DNA of 64,000 nt from Balamuthia mandrillaris (Eukaryota > Discosea > Longamoebia > Balamuthiidae), in contig JAVKOQ010000152.1 in NCBI GenBank assembly GCA_031835245.1, positions 62,001 to 126,000 on the forward strand, in the 5' to 3' direction. The position numbers and the translations under genes were made by a program. Below the pieces are notes generated by a model. That model had not been told where the DNA came from. It saw only the letters and a program-made list of their open reading frames with translations, and searched no databases. Below are positions 61,044 through 64,000 of the stretch, one piece after another (within the stretch, counting starts at the first letter, position 1; each line of letters starts with the position of its first letter).

Positions 61044-63616
61044 ATGGCTTCCTGCAGCAGAAGGATGGCTAGCTTTTTTTGCCAGCTTTATGTGCTTGCC
61101 CTGATGACTACTACCACTGCATTGGCTCTGAACGCCAACACAACGGGGTTGAAGCCGGACTGCGAAAGGTGTTATTCGGACATCGACTCCTCGGAAATCA
61201 GCCCCCAACCTGCTGGATGCGAACAGTACCTGCCCTGTGCCCAATCGTTGTGTTCTCCCACCCTGTTATGCGACACCTGGTCGAGCATCGTCTTCTTTAT
61301 GGTATTTTTTTTGTTGTGCTCTCAATGTGCTCTCCTCAGCACCAAATTGATTCTTTTGATTTTTGATGAAACAGGAAACCTGCAACCTGGATCAAGGTGG
61401 CGACACGTTTCGTCTCAGCATTACACTTTTTTACATCGTCCATCTCTCTCACTCTCTCACTCACTCACTCACTCACTCTCTCTCTCTCTCTCTCTCTCTC
61501 TCAGACTCTTGCAAAAGAGTGGGTTGCTACTTGGGATGTTCGGCGAGCCAAGTGACAGACATCACGGGTATTTGCCAGTGCTACCTGAGCAATACCTGGG
61601 ACAAGCTGCTTTCAACATGTCAGAACACGGCAGGTTAGACTCCTACTGTGGTTTAATCCAATCCATCCACTTGTTCTATTTCTGATCCTCTCTACCTCCT
61701 ATTTAATTGTAAAACCTCTAGCATCCTTTTGCAATAACCTGGAGCCTCCTGATGCTGGACCAGTCTGTGGCAACAAGCACATCGAAAACGGCGAGGAGTG
61801 TGACGAGGGGGAAGATAACAGTGACACCCCCGATGCCTCTTGCAGAGCAAATTGCATGCTTCCAAGATGTGGAGACGGCATTGTTGACACCGAGGAGGAG
61901 GAATGCGACCTGGGCCAAGCGAACTCGGATCAGCCGGATGGCCAGTGTCGAACTAGCTGCCGCGCCCGGGCTTGTGGCGATGGCATCCCAGACCAGAAAA
62001 ACGGCGAAGAATGCGATGAGGGAAAGAACAATTCAGATGAGCCGAATGCCAGTTGTCGAAGCAACTGTCTGATAGCTCGATGCGGTGATGGCATTGTAGA
62101 CGTGAACGCAGGGGAGGAGTGCGAGCAACCAGACCAGCCAGTAGAGCAGAATACATGCCGGCACGATTGCACCTTGATCCGGTGCGGAGACAGCAAGCAG
62201 GACGTCGGTGAGGAATGCGACTTTGGAAGTCGCAACTCTCAAGCACCCGACGCACCATGCAGAACGAATTGCATGTTGCCCAAGTGTGGCGATGGGATTG
62301 TGGATAACAACATAGGAGAGCAGTGTGATGAGGGAAAGGAAAACTCGAACAGGCCGAATGCCAGTTGTCGGAGCAACTGTCTGATTGCGCGATGTGGAGA
62401 TGGTATTGTTGACTCAGAGCAAGGAGAGGAATGTGACGACTCGCGAACATGTTCCACAAAGTGCAAAAGGCCCAGAGCAAAACTGTGCCTTGAAACTGAA
62501 GTTACCTGTCCTGATGGTCTCTGCGCAACAGATGAAACGAACTGCGCCACTTGCAAGCTTGTCTCTGGGACTGCTGCCGGCACTCGTTGTTGGGACAATT
62601 CTTGTGTTCCTCGTGGGACAAGATGTTCGGTGCAACCACCTGTGTTTGTGGTGCCAGAAACCAAGTTGCTCGATGTGGCGAGCGACGAAGCACTCTCTAT
62701 GGATATCGCTGGCTTGGATGCAGAGCGCAATAGGCAGGAGGTGGGAAGAGTGATAGTCCCAGCGGGCGCCTTTGGAGATCAAAGTTTGAAGCTAGAGGTG
62801 GCGGGGGCTGAGACGGACTCTTTCCGAGACCTGTTAGAAGTGGAGTTTGTAAAGATGCTTGTCTCCTCAATTCTAGTGATAGAACTGAAAGACAATAACG
62901 ATAACTACGTTGACGCTGTAGCCTTTATCGAACCTGTCATTATTGAGCTTGCAGTCACGCTGCCCGCTGGCGTGGTACTACAACGACTACAACTTTCTCT
63001 TTCTCTTTCTCATCACAAACCAGTTTACATAACATCTGATCCGTCTCTTTCTTCTCTCATCTGTTAACAGCCACTATCAGAGGTGTGCGTGGCCTTTTTG
63101 GATGAAGCGAAAAAAGTATGGGAGTGTTTGCCAACCGTCAACCAGACCACTAGTGGCAACCTTCCAACAATTGCAGCAGAAACAACACACTTCACTCACT
63201 TTGCAGCCATATTAGGAAGGAGCAAGGGGGAGGAGACGGAGGACGAGGGGGACGATCACATGACTATCTTAATTGCTGCATCGCCTACATTAAACTTGCA
63301 CATTTTGCAAATCTTGCACAAATGCACCACAATGGGTGGATGCATTCACGGGTGTAGGACCCAATGCTGCCGGACTCTGTCCGTACAGCTCTTCTTTTCC
63401 CTTCGCGTCCACAATGATGTCCTGGCGAGCCAGAAAGCGCAAAAGGATGTTCCTGGCAATGCAATTAAGATGGGAGGAACTGTGCTGGCTGCCTTTGTTG
63501 TGGTGCTCATCATTTTTGTGGCGGTTGCAGTGCGGCGGATTCGTGCTCAAAAGTCATTGAAGGGCGGCCTTACAATCAACTTCGATGCAACAGACTATCG
63601 ACCAAGCACAAGCTAG
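61044..63616 (+). CDS. Cysteine-rich repeat type I membrane protein
   Basis: This multi-exon gene starts at ATG 61044 with a signal peptide (MASFFCQLYVLALMTTTTALA). A Cys-rich N-terminal part (PDCERCYSDID, SCKRVGCYLGC) is followed by seven about 35-residue repeats of the form CGDGIVD..GEECDEG.xNSDxPNASCRSNC. These match the Myxococcus cysteine-rich/DUF4215-type disulfide repeats also present in protist surface proteins. Then come CxxDGLC-type residues, a beta-rich region (PPVFVVPETKLLDV), a THFTHFAAIL segment like the end of a GAIN/ZU5-type domain, one transmembrane helix (GGTVLAAFVVVLIIFVAVAV) and a short cytoplasmic tail. It is a likely cell-surface protein with adhesion or defence functions possible. 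The intron near 61445 has (CTCACT)n/(CT)n. Confidence 0.8.
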
Positions 63617-63749
63617 CTTGTGAAGGAGGAGGAGGAGGAGGAGCCAAAAGTGGTTCTGGTGGAGGCATCATGCCATGTATTTATCTATTTGCTCATATGT
63701 TTATTTAATCACCATTGTCTTGGTCAGTTGGCTGGTTGGTTGGTTGGTG

Positions 63750-63995
63750 TTACATAGGCCGCCTGTTTTGTTTGAAGTGAAGGATGGCATCTCGCAACAA
63801 GTCTGCTTGTTGGTGGTTGTGATGGTCGTCATGATAGTTGTGCAAAAAATGTCTAAACTCAAGTCTTAAGGGCCTTGCGCTGGCGTTCCTCATGTTGATG
63901 CCGGAGACAAGGGAGGAGGGAAATACAGGAGGTTCCTCATCGTTGTCAGGACTGAGCTGTCTCAGCGCCACAAACACGACATTGCCTTGCGCCAT
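63750..63995 (-). CDS. Small or partial hypothetical protein at the right edge
   Basis: An 81-codon minus-strand frame from ATG 63995 (MAQGNVVFVALRQLSPDN) to a stop at 63750, with RLEFRHFLHNYHDDHHNH in the middle. It resembles coding sequence in composition but has no recognised family. Being next to the edge, it may be the last exon of a gene that continues beyond the window. Confidence 0.35.
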   Translation of the reverse strand: MAQGNVVFVALRQLSPDNDEEPPVFPSSLVSGINMRNASARPLRLEFRHFLHNYHDDHHNHQQADLLRDAILHFKQNRRPM

Positions 63996-64000
63996 GTCCA

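Overview
This window is nuclear DNA from a unicellular eukaryote with dense, intron-rich genes. Introns are short GT-AG introns that often carry long polypyrimidine simple repeats. Spacers are small, and several gene pairs converge with only 10 to 200 bp between stop codons. The gene content fits an amoebozoan, perhaps an Acanthamoeba/Balamuthia-type amoeba: plant/fungal-type shikimate enzymes, TKL kinases, F-box proteins with giant-virus-like 'WARENGCPW' repeats, an integrin-alpha-like FG-GAP protein and a cysteine-rich repeat surface protein. The organism assignment is an inference from gene content, not from a marker gene.

Layout. At 1-13 kb lie a truncated 2OG dioxygenase, two inverted BACK-SPRY paralogues, an ankyrin-OGFOD2-type dioxygenase fusion and a large LRR-coiled coil-kinase-RING/IBR gene. 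At 13-20 kb are an OYE/YqjM-like flavin reductase, an atypical SDR-fold oxidoreductase and a Ras-family GTPase. At 20-33.5 kb three aromatic amino acid genes lie close together: class II DAHP synthase, an AROM polypeptide that ends before the shikimate dehydrogenase domain, and a TrpE-TrpG fusion. Together they would cover erythrose-4-phosphate plus PEP to anthranilate, except the shikimate dehydrogenase step. At 34-45 kb are RPS18, the FG-GAP membrane protein, two F-box genes, a repeat-rich accessory island with a probable mobile-element relic, and a CDKN3-like phosphatase. At 45-64 kb are an unrecognised multi-exon gene, an acidic protein with an H4-like followed by an H3-like histone fold, a membrane TKL kinase, a serine-rich unknown, an F-box-SPRY protein, a METTL2/6-type tRNA m3C methyltransferase, a mitochondrial adenylate kinase relative and the cysteine-rich membrane protein.

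The most unusual item is the intronless 391-residue protein at 46537-47712. It carries an H4-type and then an H3-type histone fold on one chain, embedded in very acidic sequence, with E2F-like sites upstream. Fused H4-H3 doublets are known from giant viruses such as Marseilleviridae. Other unusual points are the tetrafunctional AROM, the LRR-kinase-RBR architecture, a local gene-conversion patch, and a strand-polarised intronic repeat system with a recurring TTTCTTGTCG motif.
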